From Haliclona indistincta (Eukaryota; Porifera; Demospongiae; Haplosclerida; Chalinidae): 64,000 nt of DNA. Location: contig OZ024787.1 in assembly GCA_964017065.1 (NCBI GenBank), positions 12,773,344-12,837,343 of the forward strand, given 5' to 3'. The position numbers and the translations under genes were made by a program. Under the pieces are notes generated by a model, which worked only from the letters and a program-made list of their open reading frames with translations, ran no database searches and had not been told where the DNA came from. Shown piece after piece: positions 24,216 through 36,510 of the stretch (position 1 is its first letter; each line of letters begins with the position of its first letter).

Positions 24216-27200
24216 CAGCGTGTGTGTGTTTTAGCGTGTGTGTGTGTGTGTCTCGGGTGTGTTTGTGTGTGTCTCGGGTGTGTGTGCGTGTGTGTGTATC
24301 GGGTGTGTTTGTGTGTGTCTCGGGTGTGTGTGCGTGTGTGTGTCTCGGGTGTGTGTGCGTGTGTGTGTCTCGGGTGTGTGTGCGTGTGTGTGTCTCGGGT
24401 GTGTTTGTGTGTGTCTCGGGTGTGTGTGTGTGTATCGGGGTGTGTGTGTGTGTCTCGGGTGTGTGTGCGTGTGTGTGTCTCGGGTGTGTGTGCGTGTGTG
24501 TGTGTTGACAATACTATGTTACATGACTCATCACATAAATGTAACAGTAGACACTGACAGTAGATAACCTTTACATGGTTTATTATTATTAACCCTGTAC
24601 CTACTGATGTCTTGTGTGTCAGTACTCACACTGTTGTTCTTTCTATACAGGATGGTAAGACTGCACTTGATTGGGCGAGAGATTATAAACAAAGTGAAGT
24701 AGTTCAATATCTGAAGGAAGTTGGTAAGTACAATATAAGCTCGATCTGATACTGTATATCATAGAACACTGTGTATGTATGATTATATCACATACACCAA
24801 AATAATTATCATATTATTTTGTCAATGATTTGAAAATCCATAATTTTATCCTCTCCTCAACCTCATGAGTTGCCTATATACACCAACAGCACCATGTATG
24901 CATTATGATATGCAGCATTGTCTGATTGTGCAATGTTTCTTGTGTTATATCATCACCATCTTGACCACACCCCTCTTGTGATAATTCCTGTATTACTCTG
25001 CTTAAGCTAGTTAGTAATATCATAGATACAGTATACCAACAGGGATTAGCAACGCGTGTGCATTCCAATACATTATTGTATTACAAGCTGATTTTACATC
25101 CTCATTACGGGTTAACCCTTTAACCCCTATTGTCGCCATTTGGCGACATACATAACTTTATCAAAAGTTAAAATATTACAAAATTAAGCTAAAGTAAAGA
25201 ATACAAATAATTGTAAAAAATCCAGTGGTAATTGGCGCGCCCTTCGCTAAACGTTATGGCGCCGGCCCAGTGGCAGATCCAGGGGGGAATCGGGGGCCAA
25301 TTCCCCCCCTTCGCGAGCACGTTTAATTAATTCATAGACTTTTATTGATTTCCACGCCTAAAGTTTTACCTACAGTGCAACACTCTTACCAGAGTTCTCA
25401 CTACTGACTAGCGCGCTCGCTGTGTTGTGTACTGACTAGTGCGCTCGCTGCGATGATGTGTCCCAGAGTCAATTATTACGACCTTCATGAATATTAATTA
25501 GCTAAAATTTTTGGGGGTCGCTCTGCGCCGCACATTGGCCCTCCCCATCTTCTTTTCCTGGATCCACCACTGTGGCCTTTCTATGACTTCAGTGCAAATT
25601 CTACAACATTTTTAGAAAACAAAATGGCTGCCAGAAAATTGGAACATTTTACGGCATAAGGACGCTCGGAAAACACATTTTGCGCATTCTCCATGATCGG
25701 GGCTACAATTTGCACTCACCAAAACCACTGCTATTTGTATGCACTTTTCAGTAGCCAGCCCCAAAGTGCTAACTTTGAGGAAAATTTCAAAGGTTGCTGC
25801 ACTTTATTGGCTTCACTTCCGAAGTGGGAGGGGCATCTTCACCGACTTTAGTGTGGGCAGTTGCGACTATTCACTGGCGAAAAAGTACGTAAATTTGAGG
25901 CCAGTAGCACAAAAGACTCATGTGATATAAACAAGAGAATTGTTTAGCATTTACGAGGTTAAAATTCTAGCAAGATAATTTAGCAATTAAAGCGTTAAAC
26001 ATTAAATGTTGCCTTGCAATGAGCTCATTGCTAAAGCTAGCTCTTCGTGACCGTGCTAAGAAGAGTCACTGTCACGGTACGTTGTCGAGCTCTGGTGATT
26101 GACTAGTACGTTCTGCCTACACTTTGATAGTAAAGGCGACTTGAGTACTGTTTAGTTTTGATTGATAACTGACAAAGTGATTGTTGATTGCAGGATTATT
26201 CCATGCCTACCAGGTGTGTATACCATATACACTCGGCATTGTGCTAATAATCCCAAGAGTTTGTTAGCACAATACCGATACATACCAGGTGGGCATGGAA
26301 TAGGTGACTTGTACCTTAGCAACCATTGACATAATTAATGAGGTCAATCGTTTATGAGGTCCCATTAGCATCAGCAAGACAACTGTGTATAAAAAGCGAG
26401 CATACCTAGCCCTGCCTTACCTTCAATATGGGTGAACCACTCCCAAGTATCAACGGAAGTTACTCTCGCAGTCAATACTGTTTACTGTGTGGAGTCAAGT
26501 CATGTGATTCTATTAGTGGCTTTACTGCTGGGGATTTTCCCTGTATACTCACCAGTGAATATACAGGGAAAATCCCCATTGCAGGGAAATAAAAATATAT
26601 GCTATACCATGCCTAACGGCCGTGGTGTATCATGAATACACGGAGCAATAACTATTAATCCTGAGGACGTAGCCCGAGGGATTAATAGTTATTGCTTTGT
26701 GTTTTCATGATACACCACAGCCGTTAGGCATGGTATAACTGACTTGTACCATGGCAACCACAAGGCCCACTGATGTCTGTAGGTTTCTACAGTATAGGAA
26801 TATGATAAATAAGGGCGACTTGCACACCCTTGATAGTTTACTGGTGAGGATGACTCACAACTCTCACCCCTTCCTATTTTTCTCTCTGGAAGGTAGATCA
26901 TTTCTATGGTCTTTTTTGCCCAGTGGGAGTCATGTGACTTCCCGTGGAATATCCAGATATACCGCAGGAAGTCACATGATTTCCCGTGGAATATCCAGAT
27001 ATACCACAGGAAATCATGTTACTTTCCATGGAATATCTGAAATATACCACTGCATGGTGGTGCCTTTGAAAATAAGGCTTCCTATGGTACAAGTATATGT
27101 TATACCATGCCTACCCGTGGTGTATCACGAATACACGAAGCAATAACTATTAATCCCGAGGGCGTAGCCCGAGGGATTAATGGTTATTGCTGAGTGTATT

Positions 27201-30200
27201 CATGATACACCACAGGTAGGCATGGCATAACTGACTTGTACCATGGCAACCACAAGGCCCACTGATGTCTGTCGGTTTCTATAGGATAAATAAGGGCGGC
27301 TTGCACACTCTTTATAGTTTACTGGTGAGGTTGACTCGCAACTCTCACCCCTTCCTATGTTTCTCTCTGGAAGGTTGATCATTTCTATGATCTTTTTTGC
27401 CTAGTGGGAGTCATGTGACTTCCCGTGGAATATCCAGATATACCACAGGTAGCGATGCCAAACAATTTTTCAAAGTTATAAATCACTAGATCTAGTAGAT
27501 ATCATTACAAAGGGCTCGATCAGAGGAATCGAAAGATACCAAAAGTGTCTTCATCCGACGCCGCTAAGCTGAGAAAAATGCCAGAGAAGACGCACCCTCG
27601 CGTAACAGGAAGTGAATTAATACATTTTTTGGTAGTAATTTGAGATTGACGGCACCGCCCCTTCTGCCATGGATAACTTCGTTGTTCCTCGGCCGATTTC
27701 TGTGATCCAGATATTAATCAACTCCTCTCTGTGTGGTGCATAAGACTGTCTTACTTATAAGTTGTTTTAAAATAGTTCTTCAGTGTTATTATTATGTCTG
27801 AAGTAGAACTTACTATAACTACACAAGAATGAATGGAAAACCCACACCCCTTCCTTAGCTTTAAAAAATATTTCTTCCATTGTTGTCAACTAAATAAAGG
27901 TAGCTGATTCCAAAAAAATTAGTTCGAATCTTGTGCAATGTATGTAACATGATGAAATTTTAATTTTTAATTCGTTGATAAAATACTCACTAAAAACTTT
28001 AACAACTTCGAACTAGTATTTTCTACAACTACTAGCTATGACTACTTACAGAAAAAAATTACAATTCAAACAAATTCGGACATCAGGTGTGGAAAGTTGA
28101 TTGAAGTTCGCAACCGTTTTGTGCCACATGCATTATTTAGTATAACCTATTCCTATTCTGCACAACTGCTTCAAAGTTTCTTGACAGTACTGTTCATTCG
28201 GCAGAAAAAATATAAACATAAGCGAGTAAATTGAGCCATAAAACGATAAGATACGACAAGCAGAAGTAGAGTTATGAATAGATTAAGTAGAGCAATATAT
28301 TACATCCTGTTACGGAAAATTAACCGCCACGCCCACACCTTTGGCATCGCTACCACAGGAAATCACATGATAAACCGTGGAATATCTAGTTATTCCACAG
28401 GAAATCATGTGACTTTCCATGGTATATCTGAAATACACCACTGGCGGTGCCTTTGAAAATAAGGCTTCCCATGGTACAATAGGAAATATTTCCCTGGCAG
28501 TGCCTTTGATACTATGGTACAAGCGATGTTAAACGCTAACAAGCAGCTTGTTTCCTCTCTGAAAAGTGGTTATGTGCCTGTTACTACATGTAGTTTTAGT
28601 TGTTGTTCGGTTCCATTCTTTGCTGATAACATGTTAGTTCGTACATGTCATCGTGAGAATAGCGCATTAAGTTTTCTATTCTCGATCTCACACAGCGTAG
28701 CGCTATCGCACGAGACAAACTAAGCTGTTCAGCCCTATTTGTACGGGTGCTAGTGTACCTCTACTGACAATAGATAGTCTCTGGCTGCTCTTGTTTTCAG
28801 TTTATGCTCAAGAAGAAAGGCCGTTCTACGAGAATAATTGTGCTGAAAGAAGATCTTGCTTTTAACATTGTTTTTTCGTGCTTTGGATTCTTTTGTTGTA
28901 CTGCTTTCGTGCTACAGCAGTCCTATCCACACACGCAATTTGTCACGCCATGCTATTTGGTGGGTCTTTCTCTTCGCACGCTCTAACACGTTGGAAATTT
29001 AACCCGTAACGCAGATTTATTTAAAATTCCTGCCCGTTGCAAATTCCATGTGAGTATATGGTAATATCAATTATCAACAGTCATATACAAGAAAACGACC
29101 AATTTGGCAAGTAGTACAATTGTTTGTTGAGTAGGAATTTGAGAGCAAGAAAAATGTTTATGCGTCATTGAAAATGTAGTGGAATTTTCGAATGGAGCAT
29201 AGCATGAGCCCTATCAAAAGGTGGGAGCAGGTATTCAGCAAACAGGTGAGCAGACAAACAGGGCATGCAAACAAACATGCAAACAGGTATGCAAGCGCGA
29301 AGTTTTCTCGACATTCCAGGAATACCGGATATTTTCCGTTCATGTTTGTGACATGTGCTCTGACCTCGTGCTTCAGTTTTGCTGGTGAAGAAATTCGAAT
29401 TCTAACAAACGGCAAGACATACTTGGCAGCAAACTTATTAGACATACAATCCTGTAGCTACGAGTATCCACGGTTGGTTAGATGTCCGTACTGGAAAGCA
29501 TGCTATAACTATCCCCGCCCATTTTATTCGCGCATGTGTGTGCATTTGATACTAGGCGTTAATTTAACGACTGATTCTTGATTCTTCACTGATTTCAACA
29601 GTACTGCAATTGTATACTATACTATACTATCAACAGTATCGAAGACATCACTCACGATGTCTGATCTATATGACAAATATTTGTGAAATAATAGTTAGTC
29701 CGTCATGCAGACACTTGTAGTTCATTCCTATAGAGCTTGCATGAAAGGAGCATGCTCTCAGCTTACTTTGATTTCTATCAGACGCAGTACACTTTACCAC
29801 AGTTGTCTATATCTGTTTACTTTTGGAAAATGTCCTTGTGTGTACATGTCTAGTGAGCTACCTATTTTTAATAACAGTATAAAATCTGTATCTGGAGACA
29901 ATGTTCTCGCTAGGCTTTTTTCTGGTGGTGCTGCACCACTTGGTTGTTACATTGCATCACTTGGTTTTCACAATTTTTACTGTGATCCCAGTGATGATTA
30001 TCAGATTTTGGCAATTTTGTCTGGTCAAGACCAATAATGGTTGATTTATACCAACTGTTTTGACCTCCAAACCACAGCACATGTAGATTTTAATGATATT
30101 CACATTGAGTGAATTGAAACTATGTAATTATGCACCACTTGGTTTTCAAATCCTAGCGAGAATACTGTCTGGAGACTACCTTAGAGTTGCGTACTTTTTG

Positions 30201-32696
30201 CTCAGCTGGTTGTGACTTGATGAACTAGCTTTATTTATAGCATGATCGATGAGCATTATATTCAAGTGGTTAATATGAACCTGCCAGTTTCCATTGCATC
30301 GATACATAGCAATTACTGCTAATAAGTCAAGTTCAATGATGCATGGGCGCTCACTCTTGACAGCACATTATTTATTTTTAATATAGGAGTCCACAACAGG
30401 AGTCTTGTGAGTACTCATATACAGCAGCAGGGCAGTGTGGACGTGCTCTCACTCAAATCATTCTTCATTGGTCCATCATGTGTTGGTAAAACCACAGCTA
30501 GACGTCGCCTCACTCGCGAGATTGATCACTTAGCACCAGGCGAGATCGTTCCTAGTACTGGGATAGATGCTCCATTGACAGTCCAGCTATATCATGAGAC
30601 AGATCGATCATCAGTGCTGTTGTCTGCAAGTGAGAGAGGATGGAAGAATCTGGGACTAGAGGAGCAAGGAGTCGCACTATGTAGCCATGTCTTCAATACT
30701 CTATCGCCACCACCCTCCTCCAGCAGAGGTACCACTCCATTGCCACCGCTCTCCTCCAGCAGAGGTAGTACTCCATTGCCACTACCCTCCTCCAGTAGCA
30801 GTGATACCAGACCATCTTCACAATCTACTTCAACAGCCTCACATGTTTCTACTCCTGGTCAGACCAATCCATTGTCCAAGTTGGTCAATCACCTCAAACA
30901 AAAATGGAGGAGCCGCAATACTAAAGAGCTGACGACCGCACTCTCTTCTCTCGTCAAACAGAAAGACTGGCAGTCCATTCGGGAATTCCTCAAAGAAACA
31001 GATATGCTCACACTTCTCCACATTGTGGATATCGGAGGACAGCCAGAGTGCCATGAGATTCTACCTCTACTACTGCATGGCCTGGCACTCAATCTAATAT
31101 TCCTGAATGTGACACAAGACCTGGACTCTCCCTACACTGTGGTGTACAGGGCTGATGGTGGATACAGTCCCATCCAGTATGAGTCAGAATTTACCATCCG
31201 AGAGATCATCCAGCGTGCCCTCTGCAGCATTGCCTCACTCCAGACTAGTCCAGACCACAAGCCGGCAGCCATTCTCATTGGCACCTACCTAGACCAGAGC
31301 AGTGAAACAGCTGTTCTCACTCTAGATCGCTCCATTCAGGAAGCATTCAAAGATGCTGATTTCATGAAGAACAACATCCTGTGTCCAGTCAGCAAGCCAG
31401 GAGAGGAGGAACGATACATCCACCCACTGGATAATGTTAGTGGTGGCTCCAGTGACATAGAGGAGCTTCGTCAGATAATCACGACCATTGCCCACAAGCG
31501 CTTCAAGCCAGTGCAAGTACCAACGTCTACCTTGTTACTTCACCTCATCCTGCGCCTGAGATATGAGGTGAGAGGATGGTGCACTGTGCAAGAGTGTGTG
31601 GAGGTTGCCAACATCTGTGGCATCTCTGATAAAGACCTCCTGGCAGAGAACGGTGTCCTCCAGTATCTTCATGACAGGTTTGGCACTATCCTCCATTATC
31701 GTGGCTTGAAGATCGGTCTGCGTGTTATCATCAACACTAACATCATCATGGCCCCTACCACTGAGCTCTTTGTGTATGCATTCGGTGCTAAGGAAACTGA
31801 ACCAAGAATAGCAGACAAGATCCGAGCCACTGGGGAAATACCACAACGCCTGATGAACAAGATTTGCTCCTCAGAGAATGTCGAGCCATCTGACAACAGA
31901 ATCCCCACTAGTGAGATTGTAGAGCTCCTGGCCTCTCGTTACATTCTGTACGAGAATGTTAGATCTGCTAATGAAGAGACCAGCTACTTTCTGCCTAGTC
32001 TTCTTTTACCTGATCACAAAGTAGCCAAAGAATCCAGTAACCCCGACCTCCTCTCTGCTCTCTTCTATTCTCCAATCCTCCTCTTGCCTTCTACTGGATT
32101 TGTTCCTCTCGGTCTGTTTCCAGCCACAGTAGTCAAGCTGTCCCAGCATGGATCCTGGAGTCTAGACGAGTGCAACAGATTTCGTAACCGAATTCGCTTT
32201 TACGTTCAGTATCGCAAAGAGAAGTTGGTGCATGTTGAGTTACGCACTCTATCAACTCACCTGGAGTTCCGTATTGTTTCTACCACACCAGTCAACCCTC
32301 GCTTGATACCAGTAGTTCGTGAGGAGCTGTGGGATGCTATTATCGAGGTGTCGTCACTTTATCAGCACACGCAAGACGTCAAGTGGCGGTATGGGTTCTA
32401 CTGTCCCCACTCTGTGAGCTCAGGTGGTCGACCTCATCCTGCACTTTGTCAGACAATGGAGGAACCACAGGATGTGGTGTGTTCTCTATCAGATTGTCAT
32501 GGAGGACCAGTTGGACTAGAGGATAGACACAAGTGCTGGTTCATGGTGAGTGCATTATACTGTAATGACATGCATGTAGTGTATAGCACTTGTGTATAGT
32601 ATTATTATCATACTCTGTTGTTGACTGCAGGTAATACAGATCAACACTGATTCTGATAGAGATGGTAAACTGAAGGAGTCCATGCACCACAGCTGA
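14265..32696 (+). CDS. Ankyrin-Roc-COR protein, copy B, frameshifted before the Death domain
   Basis: Exons: 14265-14285 (MSSQEQL), 17718-17822, 20326-20427, 21356-21454, 22598-22696, 24651-24723, 30387-32545, then 32631 to a stop at 32694-32696; 907 residues as read. The next four exons after the start are phase 0, each with about one ankyrin repeat (for example [20 protein letters not shown]); the sixth ends in phase 1. The 2.2-kb exon gives the Roc domain (P-loop at residues 195-203, DIGGQ near 381-385, GTYLDQ near 465) and a COR-like region to about 886. Relative to copy A, a 4-nt insertion near 32,682 shifts the frame, so translation ends at ESMHHS and the Death-domain exon (32823-33130), itself fully open, is not read. 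Either this copy has lost its Death domain recently, or the insertion is an assembly error. Roc proteins bind GTP and signal inside the cell; function here is inferred from family. Confidence 0.8.
14387..17662. repeat. GAGGCAT repeat family, three copies (about 14.4, 15.0 and 17.1 kb)
   Basis: Copies share the marks ttttgcggcgcacgctgaac, then ctgaaactagcaatgcaagt and gagttatggcgtg. The copy at about 17,120-17,662 is most complete: it begins and ends with caccgaggcatctgcacc in direct orientation, each followed by a small GCACC/GGTGC hairpin. The middle copy (from about 14,998) is interrupted by the foldback element at 15,488. No coding capacity; class not identified. Confidence 0.75.
15488..16812. 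mobile_element. 1.3-kb foldback element (near-perfect palindrome)
   Basis: Left arm 15488-16140 and right arm 16169-16812 are reverse complements with few mismatches, separated by a loop of about 28 nt. Arm tips are tatagtgaggcgg and ccgcctcactat. No ORF of note. Transcribed as part of intron 1 it would fold into a hairpin of about 600 bp. Confidence 0.92.
18361..19024. mobile_element. 664-bp TIR element (GGCTGCGTTTACACGG ends)
   Basis: Ends ggctgcgtttacacggtgac and gtcaccgtgtaaacgcagcc are perfect 20-bp inverted repeats. The trinucleotide TAT flanks both sides and may be a target duplication. The interior repeats the gtttacacga motif and has only short frames, so it is non-autonomous. A PIF/Harbinger relation is possible from the 3-bp duplication but not shown. 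Confidence 0.88.
19206..19404. repeat. Foldback repeat, about 200 bp
   Basis: Arms around tctaacccaaagatt and aatctttgggttaga, with an inner pair gactgctttgtagcagtc / gactgctgtgaagcagtc. Intron 2 of copy B. Confidence 0.75.
19409..19602. mobile_element. Small MITE with ACCGTATAGCCG ends
   Basis: Inverted ends accgtatagccgtttttt and aaaaaacggctatacggt, about 190 bp. A related but diverged element with ctaccgta / tacggtag ends lies in PDI intron 7 near 35,203-35,344. Confidence 0.8.
21758..22232. mobile_element. Tc1/mariner-type MITE, 475 bp
   Basis: Ends cagtgaaacctagct and agctcaggtttcactg are inverted repeats and the element is bounded by TA on both sides (21756-21757, 22233-22234), the standard Tc1/mariner target duplication. 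No transposase is encoded. Lies in intron 4 of copy B. Confidence 0.82.
23562..23596. repeat. (TG)n microsatellite beside a SINE
   Basis: Pure GT run at the left edge of the SINE, then a G8 run with one T. Copy A has only a short tgtgtgtg here, so expansion and SINE insertion are specific to copy B. Confidence 0.9.
23608..24045 (+). mobile_element. tRNA-derived SINE (Val-like head)
   Basis: The first 73 bases have a tRNA layout: acceptor-like GCCCTGG pairing with CCAGAGC except for one mismatch, A-box-like tggttcaactggtagag, anticodon arm TTGGG-CTTACAA-CCCAG (anticodon UAC, Val), and a degenerate B box ggcccgaacccc. The T arm no longer folds properly, so it is not a working tRNA gene. About 360 bp of unrelated body follows. 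Right boundary approximate. Confidence 0.65.
24060..24508. repeat. GT-rich minisatellite with TCTCGGGTGTG periods
   Basis: Low-complexity (GT)n interrupted at near-regular spacing by tctcgggtgtg. Open frames in several frames on both strands arise from it and are not genes. Confidence 0.93.
25111..25998. mobile_element. TIR element with TAACCCTTTAA ends, copy 1
   Basis: Left end gttaaccctttaacccctat, then the hairpin gtcgccatttggcgac. A second copy in opposite orientation lies at 35,665-36,262; the two share the end, the tgtcgcc hairpin and the internal ccccaaagt region. This copy is longer because of a nested insertion at 25,267-25,572. Confidence 0.75.
25267..25572. mobile_element. Nested MITE (CAGTGGCAGATCCAGG ends)
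   Basis: Ends cagtggcagatccagg and cctggatccaccactg are imperfect inverted repeats. It interrupts the TAACCCTTTAA element, so it inserted later; the copy at 35,665 lacks it. Confidence 0.75.
26209..27445. repeat. Cluster of palindromic MITE-like repeats
   Basis: At least three inverted repeats with related ends: 26,205-26,300 (ccatgcctacc ends), 26,597-26,738 (ataccatgcctaacggc / gccgttaggcatggtat) and 27,093-27,231 (ataccatgcctac / gtaggcatgg). Two have a centre gacgtagcccgagggatt or close to it. Between them are direct repeats of ccgtggaatatccagatata at 26,942, 26,983 and 27,423. No genes. Confidence 0.8.
27447..28355. mobile_element. 909-bp TIR element nested in the palindrome cluster
   Basis: Ends ggtagcgatgccaaa and tttggcatcgctacc are perfect 15-bp inverted repeats; ACA flanks both sides. 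Removing it restores taccacaggaaatc, a motif present intact at 27,001. Interior AT-rich without a transposase frame. Confidence 0.85.
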
Positions 32697-32767
32697 TCTA
32701 CCATCATCAGTAGCATCATCAGTAGTAGTTCCCACTAGTACATCTGGTACAATACTACCATCATCAG

Positions 32768-32822
32768 GTGAAGCTTGTTTAGATCATGTGACAACAGAAT
32801 AATGTATTATACAATACTACAG
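32768..32822 (+). other. 55-nt intron before the Death-domain exon (copy B)
   Basis: Same donor (CAG|gtgaag) and acceptor (ctacag|CA) as 3896-3950. Its presence in both copies with unchanged length supports a real spliced unit that predates the duplication. Confidence 0.7.
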
Positions 32823-33130
32823 CAACTGATCCCAAACCACCGAAAATGAATGAGCTACTGCGCAGAGTAGCTAGCAGAGCTACTGATAAGTGGAAAAGAG
32901 TTGGACTGGAACTAAACATAGAGCTACATCAGTTGAACACTATTTCACAGTCCCACCATCAAGATGCTATCGAATGCTATGCTGAGGTGTTCAGTTTGTG
33001 GCAGAAGAAGGCTGATCCTCCCTTCACTTGGGCTACCATTATAGATACTCTACGTTCTCCAATAGTAGAGGAGAATGCACTAGCACAAGAGATTGAAGAC
33101 TGGATCACCTCAACTACTGATACATGGTAA
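32823..33130 (+). pseudogene. Death-domain exon of copy B, out of frame with upstream exons
   Basis: Encodes a complete six-helix-like Death domain (NELLRRVASRATDKWKRVGL, later FTWATIIDTLRSP) ending in the same tail as copy A. The exon itself has no stop or indel. It is disconnected only by the 4-nt insertion upstream, so its loss must be recent or apparent. Confidence 0.7.
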
Positions 33131-33968
33131 TACTTACAAGTGTTAATGGTTTGTCTTAGTAAATCATTTTCATTCATTCTCAGATGAGACCAGGATAACA
33201 AACAGCACCTGAAAGCCACTGCAGCCATTAGAATTTTCACTTGGAAATTTCAAACTTTAGAACCGTTATGTTCACTATTTTTACCTCTAAAAAATCAATC
33301 TATTCTGAAATTTGGAGCATTATAATATTGTTAAATTTTATGTCTACATCAATTTGTAGCTTGCAGTTGCAAAAAAATTTACTCGAGATCTAAATGCAGC
33401 TACTTGAGTGATTCCTGTGACGTTTGCATTATGTAGTTATATGGGTACAGCCATTTGCAGCTATCTGGAAATGTTGGTCTAATGTCTAGTGAAGCCTTTG
33501 AACTAGCTAGCATCAGTAAATTTGCTGCAGTGCTCAAGGAAGTCAGATATGAATCATGTACAGTAGTGCTTGGTTATGATTATTCACAGCTGGCTATATA
33601 AGGTAGTAGGGTTGGAGCAGTTTGATGCACTGTAGTGATATAATTATAGACGATAATTGTGTATGAAAAGGTACAAGATCCCAATACCCAATGCAAGAAA
33701 TAGCTAGTCTAGAGCAATCGAGGCTTGCTTAGTAACCAACAACTGACTGACGCGCATTTTAGGCTCACTCCTGCATTTTACTAGCTAGTGATGTTGAAAT
33801 GCTGGATTGGATGAAAGAGACCAGCTAGTCTGAAACAGTAAATGCTATTTAGTAGCTACATACCAACTTTGCTTTAGTTTGGTCTCTCTCTTTCATGTGT
33901 TACAGTAACTATCAAAACAGATTATAAACTGATTTGTACAACAACAGAGCAGTGGGTGTGGTCTGATG
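33131..33968. other. Intergenic region between convergent copy B and PDI
   Basis: Counterpart of 4268-5009, with some insertions. No gene seen. It must contain the 3' ends of both neighbouring transcripts. Confidence 0.7.
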
Positions 33969-36419
33969 CTACAGTTCAGTGTGGTCTGTACTTGATGCCT
34001 TCTCCTCCTCTTGCCCAGCACCATCTTCTCCCTGATCCTCCTCTGGTACCTCATCCTCTCCCTCAGCTGGCTCCTGTTCCTCTCCTCCCTCGTCGTCATC
34101 AGTCGCTGTACCATCCGCACGCTTCTCCACGTACTTGATCAGATCTTCTAAAGTGCGTCCACCACTATAGTCTAGTGCCTGAAGGTGTGTGAAGCAATGA
34201 AGATGATCTATCTTGTAATGAGCTGCTACTGACCTTGTCTGAGCCCTTGGGGAAGAACTTTAGTGTAGGGAATCCATTGACAGTCAACCCCTCCACCTCG
34301 TTCTTGGTGGAGTCCATCTTGGCAATGATGACATCATCGTTTTCCTTGAAGTGTTCTCCTAGATCATCCCAGATAGGAGCTAGCTGTTTACAGTGACCAC
34401 ACCATGGAGCATCTGAGATGAGATAAAATACATTTTAAGGTAGCAGGTGGAAAACAGTGCTGGTGTGTGCTATAAGTAAAACAAGGCGTAGGACACATCA
34501 GGCTTGCGCTGGTACGTGACTATTTAGCTTTTAGCAAACTGTCGCTTACGTCACATGACGTGATCGACATCAAGCAACTTGTTCGAATCAGCTTGATCTT
34601 GTTCCAGTGCGAACGTGCTCGATGCATGCAGCTTGAATCAGTTTGATTCAAGTTAGAGTTAATGCGAATTGAAACTGCATTGTAGTGTGGATTACTAGAT
34701 AAAACAAGTTGCACAAATGTGTGTCACTGTTGTGTCTGCCTGTTCAAATGCTTAGGTGTGCAACAATTAGAATAGCTCTTTACACTTTCTACTGTATGTC
34801 AACAAAACACTAGTGTATCACATGATGATGGGTACTCACAGAATTCAACAAAGACGTGTTTACTCTCATCACGAGCGACTTCAGCAAAGTTCTTACCAAC
34901 CAGTACCTTGACTGGATTCTTATCCCAGTCATCAGGAATATCCTCTGTATTCAAATGAGCCTATACAAGATAACAAGAGATAATACTAATAAATAGTTAC
35001 TACACTATCTACTAACTAGTACACAATCTACTAACTAATACACTATCTACTAACCAGTACACTATCTACTAACTAGTACACTATCTACTAACCAGTACAC
35101 TATCTACTAACTAGTACACTATCTACTAGCATTAGTAACACTATCTATAAACATTAGTAGCAATGCACTTCTACTGTACCGTACTAGACATTGGTAGACT
35201 ACCGTACAGCTAGATATTTTGGTGGACTAAAATTTTGGCAATTTTGGCGAATTGTCAAGCATCCGCCTCAATATTAGTCGCCAAACGCAAAATCTGGGAC
35301 ATTCGACAAAATTTTGCCCACCAAAATTTCTAACCATACGGTAGTTTGGATCCACATGATATTCTATTCTAATTGATGCCCTTCAATGATTCTGCTATCT
35401 AGCACCATGATTGCTAGTACTTGCTCACCTTTACTTTACCATCTGTGTAATCTTGTACAAACTGTTTCAGTTTCTCTTCATCGAGACCATCAAACTCTGG
35501 TTTGTATCGTTTCATCTCGTCACCAACCTCGATCAGTCTAGCACAAGGCATCTGGAGAATATGTGAAAGAGTAGATATAGCACACGACATAGACTAAAGC
35601 AACAAATATGCACCAGTACTAGCTAGTGCTGTACAGAGCTGTTACAGGACAGATGAGCAGGTATTAACCCTTTAATTACTAAATTATCCAGCTGAAAGTT
35701 TAACCTCGTAAATGCTGACCGCTTCTCTCGTGAATATCTCGTGTGTCTTTTGTGCTACTGGTCTCAAATTTGCGTCCTTTTACCCCAGTGAGTAGCCGCA
35801 ATTGCCCACGCTCAAGTCGGTCAATATGCCCCTCCCACTTCGAAAGTGAAGCCGATAAAGTGCGACGACCTCGTCAAATTTTGCTCAAAGTTAGTACTTT
35901 GGGGCTGGCTGCTGAAAAGTACACACAAATAGCAGTGGTTTTGGTGAGTGCAAAATGTAGCCCAGATCATAGAGAGTGCTCCAAAATGTGTTTGCGAGCA
36001 CCCTGAAGCCATAAAATGTCCAAATTTTCTTGGCAGCCATTTTGTTTTTACTGAAATGTTGTGAAATTTGCACTGAAGCCATAGAAATGCCGAAGCCAAT
36101 ACGTTTAGCGCAGGGGGCGCGCCGAAAACCGGTCAATTTTTTGCGGTTATTTGTATTCTTCAATTTGGCTTAATTTTGGGATATTTTAACACTTTTTGAT
36201 AAAGTTATGGTGTCTGAAGTATGTATGTCGCCAAAAGGCGACAATAGGGGTTAAAGGGTTAAAAGTCGTCTTGGGTAGCACAAAGTGGAGTAATGTGATG
36301 CTGTGAAGTGTATGAGCAACTCACGTCATCTTTCTCGAGATTGAAGAATTCCATGATACGCTCAGACTGCTCTTCAGATGAGTCAATGTGTACGAACAAT
36401 ACCTATAGGGAGAGAGAGG

Positions 36420-36510
<91 letters not shown>

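Larger units (their letters stand above)
24724..30386. other. 5.7-kb intron of copy B enlarged by insertions
   Basis: The equivalent intron in copy A (1094-1489) is only 396 bp. Matching segments are at 29,576-29,680 and 30,179-30,386; the rest was inserted or lost differentially and contains the elements at 25.1, 26.2-28.5 kb. The stretch 28,520-29,575 shows no recognisable element or gene. Confidence 0.75.

Noticed and set aside
23513..24567. Cys/Val-rich open frames on both strands
   Set aside because: Products of the GT-rich low-complexity DNA and the SINE.
28804..29581. Open frames of 60-129 codons in the large intron of copy B
   Set aside because: No domain, no splice support and no conservation in copy A; they overlap frames on the other strand.
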